Positions 34,684 through 43,844 of a DNA stretch of 64,000 nt are shown piece after piece. The DNA comes from Marivita geojedonensis (lineage in GTDB: Bacteria; Pseudomonadota; Alphaproteobacteria; Rhodobacterales; Rhodobacteraceae). The notes below the pieces were generated by a model. It did no database searches. It saw only the letters and a list, made by a program, of their open reading frames with translations, and had not been told where the DNA came from. Location: NCBI RefSeq assembly GCF_002115805.1, contig NZ_JFKC01000023.1, positions 1-64,000 on the forward strand, written 5' to 3'. The position numbers and the translations under genes were made by a program. Position 1 is the stretch's first letter. Every line of letters starts with the position of its first letter.

Positions 34684-35664
34684 ATGAAGATTTGCGTATT
34701 CGGAGCGGGCGCCATTGGCGGCTATATGGGTGTGAAGCTGGCGCAGGCCGGCGCGGATGTGAGCCTTGTGGCGCGCGGGCCGCATCTGGCGGCGATGCAG
34801 GCCAACGGGTTGAAGCTGATCGAAGAGGGGGGCGAGGAAACGGTTGTCTCTGTAACCGCGTCGGACAATCCGGCTGACCTTGGCGTTCAGGATTACGTCA
34901 TCGTCACGCTCAAGGCACATTCGGTGCCGCCGATCGTGGACAAGATGCAGCCTCTCATCGGGCCGAACACCACCATCGTGTCCGGCGTGAACGGCGTGCC
35001 GTGGTGGTATTTCCACATGATCGGTGGCGAACACGAAGGCACGCGGCTGGAAAGCGTCGATCCGGGCAATGCGCAGTGGGACGGGTTCGGCCCGGACCGG
35101 GTGCTGGGCTGTGTCGTCTACCCGGCGGCTGAAGTGATCGAGCCGGGTGTGGTCAAGCACATCGAGGGCAACCGGTTCTCTTTGGGTGAGCCGGACGGGT
35201 CGAAATCCGAGCGGGCTGTGGCGCTGTCGCAGGCCCTGTCCTCGGCAGGGCTCAAAGCGCCGGTCCGGCCGCGTCTGCGGGATGAGATCTGGGTGAAGCT
35301 TTGGGGCAACCTGTCGTTCAATCCGATCTCGGCACTGACCCATGCCACGTTGGATGTGCTCTGCACCGACCCCGGCACGCGCGCGGTGGCCAAGGGCATG
35401 ATGCTCGAGGCGCAGGAGATTGCGGAAAAGCTGGGTGTGAAGTTCCCGATTGATGTGGAACGGCGCATTGATGGCGGTGCGGCTGTTGGTGCGCATCGCA
35501 CATCGATGTTGCAGGATCTGGATCAGGGCCGTCCGATGGAGATCGATGCGCTGGTCGGATCGGTGCAGGAGTTGGGCCGTGTTGTGGGTGTGCCAACACC
35601 GACGATTGATACGGTGCTGGCGCTGGTGCAGTTGCGGGCGCGGACCGCCGGTCTTTATTCGTAA
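34684..35664 (+). CDS. Ketopantoate reductase (PanE/ApbA)-family oxidoreductase
   Basis: This 326-residue NAD(P)-dependent enzyme starts with the Rossmann motif [32 protein letters not shown] and has the PanE blocks [23 protein letters not shown] and a C-terminal all-helical domain ([24 protein letters not shown]). True PanE makes pantoate, but paralogs in catabolic clusters reduce or oxidise other 2-oxo or 2-hydroxy acids. The neighbourhood (acyl-CoA ligase, IlvD/Edd dehydratase, SDR, carboxylate transporters) favours a catabolic role. It ends tail-to-tail with the RidA gene, overlapping by 10 bp. Confidence 0.82.
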   Translation: MKICVFGAGAIGGYMGVKLAQAGADVSLVARGPHLAAMQANGLKLIEEGGEETVVSVTASDNPADLGVQDYVIVTLKAHSVPPIVDKMQPLIGPNTTIVSGVNGVPWWYFHMIGGEHEGTRLESVDPGNAQWDGFGPDRVLGCVVYPAAEVIEPGVVKHIEGNRFSLGEPDGSKSERAVALSQALSSAGLKAPVRPRLRDEIWVKLWGNLSFNPISALTHATLDVLCTDPGTRAVAKGMMLEAQEIAEKLGVKFPIDVERRIDGGAAVGAHRTSMLQDLDQGRPMEIDALVGSVQELGRVVGVPTPTIDTVLALVQLRARTAGLYS

Positions 35665-35996
35665 GCTGCGGTCACGATCACTTCGACTTTAAGCTCGGGG
35701 CGGGCCAGCTTGGCCTCCCCACAGGCGCGGGCGGGGGCGTGGCCTTCGGGCACCCAGGCATCCCAGACCGCGTTCATTTCCGCGAAATCGGCCATGTCAG
35801 CGACCCAGATGACGGCCTGCAGGATCTGTTCGCGCGACGATCCGGCCTTTTCCAGCAGCGCATCCACGCGGGCGAGGCAGTCCTGCGTCTGTTCGGTGAC
35901 GGTCTCGCCTGCGCCCACCTGACCGCAGAGATAGACGGTGCCGTTGTGTTTGACGATCTTGCTCATCCGCGTGCCGATGTCCTGGCGTTCGATCAT
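35655..35996 (-). CDS. RidA/YjgF/YER057c-family protein
   Basis: This 113-residue protein has the RidA blocks [45 protein letters not shown] and, near the C-terminus, [26 protein letters not shown]. RidA proteins hydrolyse reactive enamine/imine intermediates; the active-site Arg of canonical RidA aligns with the Arg in PARACGEA. The ATG at 35996 has an AGGAGA site upstream. It is the only minus-strand gene in this stretch and is divergent from the dehydratase, with start codons 90 bp apart, so the two promoters must overlap. Confidence 0.88.
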   Translation of the reverse strand: MIERQDIGTRMSKIVKHNGTVYLCGQVGAGETVTEQTQDCLARVDALLEKAGSSREQILQAVIWVADMADFAEMNAVWDAWVPEGHAPARACGEAKLARPELKVEVIVTAAYE

Positions 35997-36086
35997 GGGG
36001 TTTCTCCTCTTCAATGTTTGCGCTGACACTTGCTGTTGGCGCGCGGATTGTCCAGAACGCTTGGGACAGATGAGGGGAGAGATCAG

Positions 36087-37868
36087 ATGTCCGACACGCG
36101 CGCGAAGAAGCGGTTCCGGTCACAGGAATGGTTCGACAATCCCAACAATCCGGGCATGACGGCGCTCTATCTCGAACGCTACCAGAACCAGTCTTTTACC
36201 CAAGGCGAATTGCAGGCGGAAAAGCCGATCATCGGGATCGCCAATACCGGGTCGGATCTGGCACCCTGCAACAAGATCCATGTGTTCCTGATGGACCGGA
36301 TCAAGGCGGGGATTCGCGATGGCGGGGGTATTCCGATGGAGTTCCCTGTGCATCCGATTCAGGAGACCGGCAAGCGCCCTACGGCGGCGCTGGACCGGAA
36401 CCTCGCCTATCTGAGCCTTGTCGAAGTGCTGCACGGCTATCCCATCGACGGGGTGGTGCTGACCACGGGCTGTGACAAGACCACGCCGGCGCAGCTCATG
36501 GGGGCGGCGACGGTGGATATTCCGGCGATTGCGCTCAATGGCGGTCCGATGCTGGATGGCTGGTACAAGGGCAAGCGCGCAGGGTCCGGCACGACGATCT
36601 GGGAAGGGCGGCGTCTGATGGCGCGGGGTGAGATCGGCTATGGGGAGTTCATGGATCTCGCCTGTGCCTCGTCGCCCTCATTGGGTCATTGCAACACGAT
36701 GGGCACGGCCTCGACCATGAACGCGATGGCCGAGGCGTTGGGCATGACCCTGCCGGGGTCGTCGGCCATCCCCGCGCCGTTCCGCGAGCGAATGGCCATG
36801 GCCTATGAGACCGGCAAGCGATGCGTGCAGATGGTGCTCGACGATCTGAAACCGTCGAACATCCTGACGCGCGAGGCGTTCGAGAACGCGATTGTGGTCA
36901 ACGCAGCGATTGGCGGCTCGACCAACGCCCCGCCGCATCTGCAGGCGATTGCGCGCCATGCGGGGGTGGAGCTGGACGTGACCGATTGGGAGAAGATCGG
37001 CTTCGATGTGCCGCTGATGGTGAACATGCAGCCGGCAGGCGAATATCTGGGCGAGAGCTTCTACCGCGCGGGCGGTGTGCCTGCAGTTATGGGCGAGCTG
37101 CGCAAAGCCGGGCGGTTGCATGAGGGGGTGATGACCGCCTCGGGGCAGCGGCTGGGGGATGTGCTGGCGTCGTGGGAGAGTTTGGACCGGGATGTGATCA
37201 CCACCTATGATGCGCCGCTGCGCGACAAGGCGGGGTTCAAGGTGCTGTCGGGCAACCTCTTTGACTCCGCGCTGATGAAGACCAGCGTGATTTCCGCCGA
37301 TTTCCGCAAGCGTTTCCTGTCCAAACCCGGAGAGGAAGGCGTGTTCGAGGCGCGGGCGATCGTGTTCGAGGGGCCTGAGGATTATCACGACCGGATCAAT
37401 GATCCGGACCTCGCGATTGACGAGAATTGCATCCTTTTCATTCGAAATGTGGGGTGTGTGGGCTATCCTGGTTCAGCGGAGGTGGTGAACATGCAGCCGC
37501 CCGATGCACTGGTTAAGGCGGGGATCAACCACCTGCCGACGGTGGGGGATGGGCGTCAATCCGGGACATCGGAAAGCCCGTCGATCCTGAACGCGTCACC
37601 GGAGGCGGTTGTCGGCGGCGGATTGGCCTATCTCCAGACCGGGGACAGGGTTCGGCTGGATCTCAATGCCTCGACCCTGAATGCGTTGGTCGATGAGGCG
37701 GAATGGGAGGCGCGGAAGGCGGCGTGGGAGGCGCCGGAGATCGTCAACCAGACCCCGTGGCAGGAGATCTATCGCCGGCATGTCGGGCAACTCGCAGATG
37801 GTGGCTGCCTTGAACTGGCGACGGCGTATCAGCGGATTGCCAGGGACCTGCCGCGGGACAACCACTGA
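36087..37868 (+). CDS. IlvD/Edd-family dehydratase (sugar-acid or dihydroxy-acid type)
   Basis: This 593-residue iron-sulfur dehydratase removes water from a 2,3-dihydroxy acid to give a 2-oxo acid. Cluster cysteines are visible as C61 ([10 protein letters not shown]), C129 ([16 protein letters not shown], with the adjacent Lys) and C202 ([20 protein letters not shown]). The N-terminus ([26 protein letters not shown]) is typical of the aldonic acid dehydratases (arabonate/xylonate group) rather than biosynthetic IlvD. The ATG at 36087 has GAGGGGAGAG just upstream. With the SDR and TRAP transporter downstream this suggests sugar-acid catabolism; the exact substrate is not readable. Confidence 0.87.
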   Translation: MSDTRAKKRFRSQEWFDNPNNPGMTALYLERYQNQSFTQGELQAEKPIIGIANTGSDLAPCNKIHVFLMDRIKAGIRDGGGIPMEFPVHPIQETGKRPTAALDRNLAYLSLVEVLHGYPIDGVVLTTGCDKTTPAQLMGAATVDIPAIALNGGPMLDGWYKGKRAGSGTTIWEGRRLMARGEIGYGEFMDLACASSPSLGHCNTMGTASTMNAMAEALGMTLPGSSAIPAPFRERMAMAYETGKRCVQMVLDDLKPSNILTREAFENAIVVNAAIGGSTNAPPHLQAIARHAGVELDVTDWEKIGFDVPLMVNMQPAGEYLGESFYRAGGVPAVMGELRKAGRLHEGVMTASGQRLGDVLASWESLDRDVITTYDAPLRDKAGFKVLSGNLFDSALMKTSVISADFRKRFLSKPGEEGVFEARAIVFEGPEDYHDRINDPDLAIDENCILFIRNVGCVGYPGSAEVVNMQPPDALVKAGINHLPTVGDGRQSGTSESPSILNASPEAVVGGGLAYLQTGDRVRLDLNASTLNALVDEAEWEARKAAWEAPEIVNQTPWQEIYRRHVGQLADGGCLELATAYQRIARDLPRDNH

Positions 37869-37870
37869 CC

Positions 37871-37934
37871 GGGTGGGGGCGCTGCCCCCGTCCGCCATTG
37901 GCGGACTCCCCCGGAGTTTATGGGCAAGATGAAG
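37871..37934 (+). repeat. Hairpin repeat ending in GGAGTTTAT..GGCAAGATGAAG (copy 2)
   Basis: Stems GGGGGC/GCCCCC and GTCCGCC/GGCGGAC are followed by CCCCCGGAGTTTAT and GGCAAGATGAAG. It begins 2 bp after the dehydratase stop and shares its 3' motif with the element at 34591. Probably a terminator-like intergenic repeat. Confidence 0.6.
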
Positions 37935-37959
37935 CCCGGGATGAAGACAAGGAGGCGGC

Positions 37960-38691
37960 ATGGGACAGACGATCATCATTACGGGCGCGGGCAGCGGTAT
38001 CGGCAAGGCCTGTGCCGAGGCGTTTCTGGCGGCGGGCTGGAAGGTCGGGCTGATCGGGCGGCGGGCGGCGCCGCTGGAGGAGATCGCGGCGGGGTCAGAG
38101 GCGGCGCTGGCGCTGCCCTGTGACGTGACCGACGAGGCGGCGGTGGACGCCGCGTTTTCCACGGTGATGGAGCGTTGGGGGCGGCTCGATGCGCTGTTCA
38201 ACAATGCGGGCACGGGCGTGTTCGGTGCGACCATCGACGAGATCCCGCTGGAGGATTGGAAGCACTGCATCGACGTGAACCTGACGGGCAGTTTCCTCTG
38301 TGCGCGGGCGGCTTTTGCGCGGATGCGGATGCAGGACCCGCAGGGCGGGCGGATCATCAACAACGGGTCGATCTCGGCCCACGTGCCGCGTTGGGGATCG
38401 GTGCCCTATACGGCATCGAAACACGCGATCACCGGGCTGACGCGGACGCTGTCTTTGGATGGGCGACCGTTCAACATTGCCTGCGGGCAAATCGATATCG
38501 GCAATGCCGAGACTGAGATCGTGCACGGGTTGCGTGCGCAGGCCGAAGAGGCGGGCAAACCGATCGAGCCGGTGATGGATGTGGCGCATGTGGCGACATC
38601 GGTGCTGCACATGGCGAGCCTGCCGCTCGATGCGAATGTGCAGTTCATGACGGTGATGGCGACCACCATGCCCTATATCGGGCGCGGCTAG
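37960..38691 (+). CDS. Short-chain dehydrogenase/reductase
   Basis: This 243-residue classical SDR has the cofactor motif [15 protein letters not shown] (residues about 7-21), NNAGTGVFG, and the catalytic Ser/Tyr/Lys in [27 protein letters not shown]. The C-terminal region has the usual [11 protein letters not shown] substrate loop. An AAGGAGG site precedes the ATG. Placed between the IlvD/Edd dehydratase and the TRAP transporter, it may oxidise a sugar or hydroxy-acid intermediate; its substrate is unknown. Confidence 0.88.
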   Translation: MGQTIIITGAGSGIGKACAEAFLAAGWKVGLIGRRAAPLEEIAAGSEAALALPCDVTDEAAVDAAFSTVMERWGRLDALFNNAGTGVFGATIDEIPLEDWKHCIDVNLTGSFLCARAAFARMRMQDPQGGRIINNGSISAHVPRWGSVPYTASKHAITGLTRTLSLDGRPFNIACGQIDIGNAETEIVHGLRAQAEEAGKPIEPVMDVAHVATSVLHMASLPLDANVQFMTVMATTMPYIGRG

Positions 38692-38756
38692 TTTTTCCTT
38701 GGATTCCCTGCCGGCTTTGTGCGTTTATGCCTGCACAAAACAGGGAGGAGACTACC

Positions 38757-39791
38757 ATGATCAAGCGTGCATTTCTGAAGCTCGCGGGGACCACTGCGCT
38801 GGCAACAATGCTGGCCACCGGAGCCTTTGCGCAGGAGGTGACCCTGCGGATGCACCAGTTTCTGCCGGCACAGGCGAACGTGCCCAAGAACGTGCTGATT
38901 CCGTGGGCGGAGCGGGTGATGGAAGCGTCGGGCGGGCGGATCGAGATCCAGCATTTCCCGTCGATGCAACTGGGTGGTACGCCGCCGCAGCTTATTGACC
39001 AGGCGATTGACGGTGTGGCCGATATCATCTGGACGGTGTCGGGGTATACGCCGGGCCGTTTCCCGCGCGCCGAGGTGTTCGAACTGCCCTTCACCATGAC
39101 CGATGCGGGTGACATGTCGGCCGCCTATTGGGAGCTGGCCGAAGAGCAGATGATGGATCAGGACTTTGCCGACTTCAAAGTGCTGGCGGTCTGGGTTCAC
39201 GGTCCTGGCGTTATTCATTCGGCCGACCCGATTGAGTCACCGGGAGATCTGAACGGGGTCAAGCTGCGCGCACCGACGCGGGTCACGAACAAGCTCTTTA
39301 CCAATCTGGGTGCCACCACCGTCGGCATGCCGGTTCCGGCCATTCCCGAGGCTCTGTCCAAGGGTGTAGTGGATGCAACGGTTATTCCGTGGGAAGTGAC
39401 GGGCGCGCTCAAGGTTCCTGAACTGGTGTCGAACCATACCGAGTTTGACGGACCGGCGATTTATACCACGACCTTCATCTTTGCGATGAACAAGGAGAAG
39501 TACGAGAGCCTGCCGGATGACCTCAAGGCGGCGATCGATTCTCAGTCGGGTGCCGAGTTCAGCCGCATGGCCGGTGCGCAGATGCAGGCGGACGATGCGC
39601 CGGGGCGCGAACAGGCGCTCGACCTTGGCAACAACGTGATCACCATCTCCGAGGCTGATGCCGCACCGTGGCGCGAGGCGGCGGCGGCAACAACGGCGGA
39701 ATGGATCGCCGAGATGGATGAGAAGGGCATCGATGGAAATGCCCTGATCGCACGTGCGAAAGAGCTTTTGGACAAGCACAACACGCAGTAA
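38757..39791 (+). CDS. dctP: TRAP transporter periplasmic binding protein (DctP family)
   Basis: This 344-residue binding protein has a signal peptide (MIKRAFLKLAGTTALATMLA, cleavage near GAFAQ). The mature part has the DctP blocks LRMHQFLPAQANVPKNVLIPWAERV, DGVADIIWTVSGYTPGRFPRAEVFELPF and the carboxylate-binding region LNGVKLRAPTRVTNKLFTNLGATTVGMPVPAIPEALSKGVVDA, in which the conserved Arg is seen. The start has AGGGAGGAG upstream; a longer frame adds ten unlikely residues. It is followed by dctQ and dctM, so the imported compound is likely an organic or sugar acid used by the upstream enzymes. Confidence 0.92.
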   Translation: MIKRAFLKLAGTTALATMLATGAFAQEVTLRMHQFLPAQANVPKNVLIPWAERVMEASGGRIEIQHFPSMQLGGTPPQLIDQAIDGVADIIWTVSGYTPGRFPRAEVFELPFTMTDAGDMSAAYWELAEEQMMDQDFADFKVLAVWVHGPGVIHSADPIESPGDLNGVKLRAPTRVTNKLFTNLGATTVGMPVPAIPEALSKGVVDATVIPWEVTGALKVPELVSNHTEFDGPAIYTTTFIFAMNKEKYESLPDDLKAAIDSQSGAEFSRMAGAQMQADDAPGREQALDLGNNVITISEADAAPWREAAAATTAEWIAEMDEKGIDGNALIARAKELLDKHNTQ

Positions 39792-39800
39792 AGCGTGATG

Positions 39801-39825
39801 CGCCGTCCGGGAAACCCGGGCGGCG
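39801..39825 (+). promoter_or_regulatory. Intercistronic hairpin between dctP and dctQ
   Basis: CGCCGTCCGGG-aaa-CCCGGGCGGCG forms an 11-bp stem with a single G-U wobble, 9 bp after the dctP stop. No T-run follows. It likely raises the amount of binding protein relative to the membrane subunits. Confidence 0.65.
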
Positions 39826-39852
39826 CCAAGACCGGCGGGGGGACAGAGCAGC

Positions 39853-40437
39853 ATGAAAACGGCGATAGAACGCCTTGCCCGGGCCATGGCGATCCTCGGA
39901 GGTGTCGTGCTGACGCTTCTGGTTCTGCTGACCTGCGTGTCGGTTCTGGGACGAGGTCTGAACTCGATGGGCCACAGCGACTGGCTCATCGCGCTGTCGC
40001 AGACGGTCGCAGACGGGCTGATCGCCTCGGGTGTGGGGCCGGTCACCGGTGACTTCGAACTGGTCGAGGCCGGTATCGCCTTTGCCATTTTCGCGTTCCT
40101 GCCGATCTGTCAGCTTTATTCCGGACATGCGACGGTGGATATCTTTACGTCGCGCCTGTCGGATCGGGTGAATACCTGGTTGGTGGCGTTCTGGGACGTT
40201 GTCCTGTCTCTGCTGATCTGGCTGATCACCTGGCGGTTGTTTGCGGGTCTGCTGGACAAGTTGGGCAATGGCGAAACCACCTTTCTGCTGCAATTCCCCA
40301 TGTGGTGGGCCTACGCGGCAAGCTTTGTTGCCGCTCTCGTAGCATCCGTTACGGCGCTCTATTGCTCGGTCGGGCGTGTGGCCTATGCGGTTACGGGCCG
40401 GTCGGTCCTGCCGCCATCGGGAGCCGACGCGACATGA
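39853..40437 (+). CDS. dctQ: TRAP transporter small membrane subunit (DctQ family)
   Basis: This 194-residue protein has four hydrophobic segments. The first is VVLTLLVLLTCVSVLGRGLNSMG, with the family Arg/Gly pair, followed by a long loop, FAIFAFLPICQLYSGHATVDIF and two C-terminal helices. The insertion between the first two helices is longer than in short DctQ proteins. Its stop overlaps the dctM start by 4 bp (ATGA). Confidence 0.88.
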   Translation: MKTAIERLARAMAILGGVVLTLLVLLTCVSVLGRGLNSMGHSDWLIALSQTVADGLIASGVGPVTGDFELVEAGIAFAIFAFLPICQLYSGHATVDIFTSRLSDRVNTWLVAFWDVVLSLLIWLITWRLFAGLLDKLGNGETTFLLQFPMWWAYAASFVAALVASVTALYCSVGRVAYAVTGRSVLPPSGADAT

Positions 40438-41930
40438 GTATGCTGGAACTTGGCATCTGGTCCTTTCCGGTGCTGCTGACGTTGATCTTTCTGCGCGCGC
40501 CGATCGGGTTGGCGATGATGCTGTGCGGCATTGCCGGGTTCTGGCTGGCGCTGGGCAGCCCGGACGTGGTGCTGGCCAAGCTGAAATCCGAAACATATTC
40601 AACGTTTTCCAGCTATTCGCTGTCGATTATTCCGATTTTCCTTTTAATGGGCCAGTTCGCTACCCTGTCCGGCATGTCCTCGGCCTTGTTCAAGGCAGCT
40701 GAATCCTGGCTGGGGCACCGCAAGGGTGGTGTGGCGATGGCGTCGGTAGGGGCATGTGCCGGGTTCGGGGCGATCTGCGGATCGTCACTTGCGACCGCAG
40801 CCACGATGAGCCGCGTGGCCTTGCCCGAGTTGAAACGCAACGGCTATTCGGGCGGGTTCTCGACCGCCACGCTTGCGGCCGGGGGGACGTTGGGGATTCT
40901 GATCCCGCCTTCGGTGATCCTTGTCATCTATGCGATCCTGACCGAGCAGAACATCGCCAAGCTGTTTCTCGCCGCGTTCATCCCCGGTGTGCTGGCTGCG
41001 ATTGGGTACATGATCACCATTTCGATCTATGTGCGGCGTTATCCTGAATCTGCCGGGATGCGTGATCCGGTGCCTTACGGTGAACGGGTGCGTGCGCTGA
41101 TCGACGTGTGGCCTGTTCTGCTTGTCTTTGGGCTGGTGGTGGGCGGCATCTACCTTGGCTGGTTCACGCCCACAGAGGGTGCAGCGGTTGGGGCCGCGGG
41201 CACAGGACTGATTGCGCTGGTTTCGGGAAACCTGAGCTGGCACGTGTTCAAACAGAGCATCATTCAAACGGCGGTCAGTACCGCGATGATCTTTTTCATC
41301 GTGCTGGGCGCGTCGTTCTATAATGGGTTCCTGGCGCTGACGCAGGTGCCGCAGGAACTGTCGAACTGGGTGGTCGAAATGGGACTGAGCCCGTTCATGG
41401 TGCTTTCGCTGATCCTGCTCTTCTATCTTGTCTTTGGCTGCCTGATGGACAGCCTGTCGATGATCCTTCTGACGATCCCGATCTTCTTCCCGGTGATCTC
41501 GGTCATGGATTTCGGTTTTGTCGATCTGGCTGTGATGCAGGCCGATGCCGCACGCGAGGTGCTCGCGGCGGGTATTCCAGAGGGCATGACGCAGGAAATG
41601 CTGCAAAGCATCGAGGCCGCGATTGCCGGTGGCATCGAACTGACCCGTGAACAGATGCAGGCGCTCGACATTCGTGTGACGCAGGGCATGGCAAACCGGA
41701 TCGAGGCGGAATGGGTCGCGATCTGGTTCGGGATTCTCGTTTTGATCGTGGTCGAGGTGGGGTTGATTACGCCGCCGGTCGGCATGAACCTGTTCATCAT
41801 CAACTCGATGGATCGCGAGACACCGATGATGGAGACCTACCGTGCGGTGATCTGGTTCGTCACCTCGGACATCCTGCGCGTGATCCTTTTGGTTCTGTTC
41901 CCGGCGATCACGCTTTTCTGGCTGTATTGA
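40434..41930 (+). CDS. dctM: TRAP transporter large membrane subunit (DctM family)
   Basis: This 498-residue permease has about 12-13 hydrophobic segments and DctM hallmarks: LRAPIGLAMMLCGIAGFWL, FLLMGQFATLSGMSSALFKAAESWLG, GAICGSSLATAATMSRVALPELKRNGYS and LAAGGTLGILIPPSVILVIYAILTEQN. A hydrophilic insertion of about 60 residues (about 370-430, MQADAAREVLAAGIPEGMTQEM) interrupts the C-terminal part and is longer than in most relatives. The ATG overlaps dctQ. It forms the sodium-driven channel of the system. Confidence 0.92.
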   Translation: MSMLELGIWSFPVLLTLIFLRAPIGLAMMLCGIAGFWLALGSPDVVLAKLKSETYSTFSSYSLSIIPIFLLMGQFATLSGMSSALFKAAESWLGHRKGGVAMASVGACAGFGAICGSSLATAATMSRVALPELKRNGYSGGFSTATLAAGGTLGILIPPSVILVIYAILTEQNIAKLFLAAFIPGVLAAIGYMITISIYVRRYPESAGMRDPVPYGERVRALIDVWPVLLVFGLVVGGIYLGWFTPTEGAAVGAAGTGLIALVSGNLSWHVFKQSIIQTAVSTAMIFFIVLGASFYNGFLALTQVPQELSNWVVEMGLSPFMVLSLILLFYLVFGCLMDSLSMILLTIPIFFPVISVMDFGFVDLAVMQADAAREVLAAGIPEGMTQEMLQSIEAAIAGGIELTREQMQALDIRVTQGMANRIEAEWVAIWFGILVLIVVEVGLITPPVGMNLFIINSMDRETPMMETYRAVIWFVTSDILRVILLVLFPAITLFWLY

Positions 41931-41985
41931 AGGCGCGGGCAGGGGCACAGCCTGCCGCCCTGCACCCGCCGTTCGTTCAAGGGGA

Positions 41986-42366
41986 TCAGGTGCTGCGCTG
42001 TTCTTCCAGAACGGAGTTCATTTCCGTCAGAAGTTCAGTGACAAGCGCGTGGGTCGATGTCCAATCGAGCCGTGAGCCCCCTTCGACAATGGCAGCATCG
42101 GTTTGCGCGGCTAGAGAGCCGAGCCGCGGGAAGCCGAGAGTGGCGGCGACGCCGGCAATCTTGTGGGCGTGATGGCCAAGCTGGGCGACCGCCTCCGGTG
42201 TCAGCCCGCTGTCCTCGATGTCATTGACGATGTCCTCAAGCTCGAAAGAGCGGACCACCAGACGTTCGAGAAAGTTCTCGCGGATCACGGCGATCCGGGC
42301 GTTGAGATTGACCGATCCCTGGGCTCGGTCACCGGGACGGGTGTGTTTCTGTGCAAGACTAGGCAT
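41986..42366 (-). CDS. Hpt (histidine phosphotransfer) domain protein
   Basis: This 126-residue helical protein contains the Hpt signature AQLGHHAHKIAGVAATLGFPRLGSLAAQTD, with the phospho-His within H-H-A-H-K near residue 66. There is no other domain, so it should shuttle phosphate between receivers. Its start overlaps the end of the receiver/pseudo-GGDEF gene by 8 bp, so they are co-translated. It is the last gene of a minus-strand signalling run: kinase, receiver, receiver-pseudo-GGDEF, Hpt. Confidence 0.88.
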   Translation of the reverse strand: MPSLAQKHTRPGDRAQGSVNLNARIAVIRENFLERLVVRSFELEDIVNDIEDSGLTPEAVAQLGHHAHKIAGVAATLGFPRLGSLAAQTDAAIVEGGSRLDWTSTHALVTELLTEMNSVLEEQRST

Positions 42367-43297
42367 AGTTGACCGCGCTTTGGTTGTGATGTTTGGAGCT
42401 TTGAATGGCTTCGTCGATCAGACGCGACGGCGCTGTGATGTTCGAGGCGCTGCACGTGACCGCAGGTCCGATGGAAATTACCGGTTTGCAGATCGACAGT
42501 TTTTCATAGGTGTCCTGGAATTCGGCCATATAGCTGAGCAGCTGGTCCGAGAAGTTCGTCAGGTTTTCTTCGTTGTTGTTGGGAAGGATACAGACGAATT
42601 CGCCAGCACCCTTGTACGCGATCATCTTTTCCGGAAAGGACAGGCTGTCCGAGATGCAGGTCGCAATGTCCAGCATCACGTCGCCGAAAGCGGAACTGCC
42701 CTCCATGTCGTAGATATCGCGGGCGTTGTCGACATGGATGCCGACGACCGCGACCCGCAACGCCCGGAAGAAGCCAAGCGCGTTCAGGTAGTTTTCCATC
42801 GCCAGGATGCCGATGCCGCCATCGATTTCTTTCATCGGAATGCTGTCGAAGAACCCGTAGGACGGTGATTGCAGGCGAAGGGGGGATACGGCCTTCGGAT
42901 CTGTCTCGGCGCGGTGCCGTTCATCCAGAAGAAGCTGCACCATGCCAAGGCGGCTTTTGATTTCGAGCGGATCGATGGGTTTTGTGAGGTAGTCCGTTGC
43001 ACCGGCTGCAAAGGCTTCATCAATCGAACCCTTGTCGGACATGACCGTGTTCATGATGATCGGAACATCGGCATAGGCGGCATCAGCCCGAAGCTGTCTG
43101 CACAGCTCAATCCCGCTCATTTCGGGCATGCGAATGTCGATGATCACACATTCGAAATCATGTGTCGCGCGCTCGACAAAGGACAGCGCCTGAGGACCGG
43201 AGATCGCGGTTGTGACATCGAAATAGCCAAGGTCGTTCAGGCTGTCGACAAACAGTGCGGAGAAGTCAAGATCGTCATCTACAAGCAGAATTCTCAT
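42359..43297 (-). CDS. Response regulator with degenerate GGDEF-like output domain (copy 1)
   Basis: This 312-residue protein has an N-terminal receiver (LLVDDD at residues 4-9, phospho-Asp in CVIIDIRMPEMSG, Thr in MNTVMSDKG, Lys in YLTKPID). A C-terminal domain of about 170 residues has the spacing of a GGDEF domain, but the active loop reads Y-K-G-A-G-E-F in place of R-Y-G-G-D-E-F. Loss of the GGDEF core suggests no cyclic-di-GMP synthesis; the fold may bind a nucleotide or act as a protein interface. Two homologous proteins lie at 49274 and 54690. It overlaps the Hpt gene downstream. Confidence 0.82.
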   Translation of the reverse strand: MRILLVDDDLDFSALFVDSLNDLGYFDVTTAISGPQALSFVERATHDFECVIIDIRMPEMSGIELCRQLRADAAYADVPIIMNTVMSDKGSIDEAFAAGATDYLTKPIDPLEIKSRLGMVQLLLDERHRAETDPKAVSPLRLQSPSYGFFDSIPMKEIDGGIGILAMENYLNALGFFRALRVAVVGIHVDNARDIYDMEGSSAFGDVMLDIATCISDSLSFPEKMIAYKGAGEFVCILPNNNEENLTNFSDQLLSYMAEFQDTYEKLSICKPVISIGPAVTCSASNITAPSRLIDEAIQSSKHHNQSAVNYA

Positions 43298-43438
43298 GTC
43301 TCATCCGTTCTTGGTGAATCGCCCCTTACATGCAGGCCTTCGTTTCAGTGCAATTCTGGACCAGGAATGTGGTTCAATTTGGGCGCTCGCCCATAAGATG
43401 AAGAATTCCGAGCGGCTACCCGCGCATTGCATAAAAGT

Positions 43439-43819
43439 TTAGCGTTTGGACCAGGCGTCTCGAATCTGGCTGCCCAGCGACATTGGATCGAATGGCTTGG
43501 TGATCACTTCCAGCGCCCCGGCGGCATACAATTCCTGACAGACCGACTGCTCGGCTTTGGCTGTCATGAAGATGAACGGCGTATTCAACGCGGCATGCCG
43601 CTCGCGCACGTTGCGGCTCAGTTCCGGGCCGGTCATGCCGGGCATCATCACGTCAAGCAACATCAGCTGCGGCGCAACCGTTTCAAACGCATCAAGAGCG
43701 GCTGCTCCTGAGTTGAACTGATGGAGTTCGAATCCGTCCACCATTTCCAAGGCCATTTTCGCGATTTCGAGAATGTCCTCGTCATCATCGACATGCATGA
43801 TCTTTTTCAGCTCTGACAC
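43439..43819 (-). CDS. Single-domain response regulator
   Basis: This 126-residue receiver-only protein has HVDDDEDI, the phospho-Asp in LMLLDVMMPGMTGPEL, Thr in IFMTAKAEQ and Lys in VITKPFDP. The best start is the GTG at 43819 with GAGGGGAAA upstream; an in-frame TTG at 43852 would overlap the kinase gene. It lies 25 bp after the kinase stop and is the obvious phospho-acceptor for it, passing phosphate toward the Hpt and pseudo-GGDEF proteins. Confidence 0.87.
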   Translation of the reverse strand: MSELKKIMHVDDDEDILEIAKMALEMVDGFELHQFNSGAAALDAFETVAPQLMLLDVMMPGMTGPELSRNVRERHAALNTPFIFMTAKAEQSVCQELYAAGALEVITKPFDPMSLGSQIRDAWSKR

Positions 43820-43844
43820 CTGATTTCCCCTCGATCGCAAATTT

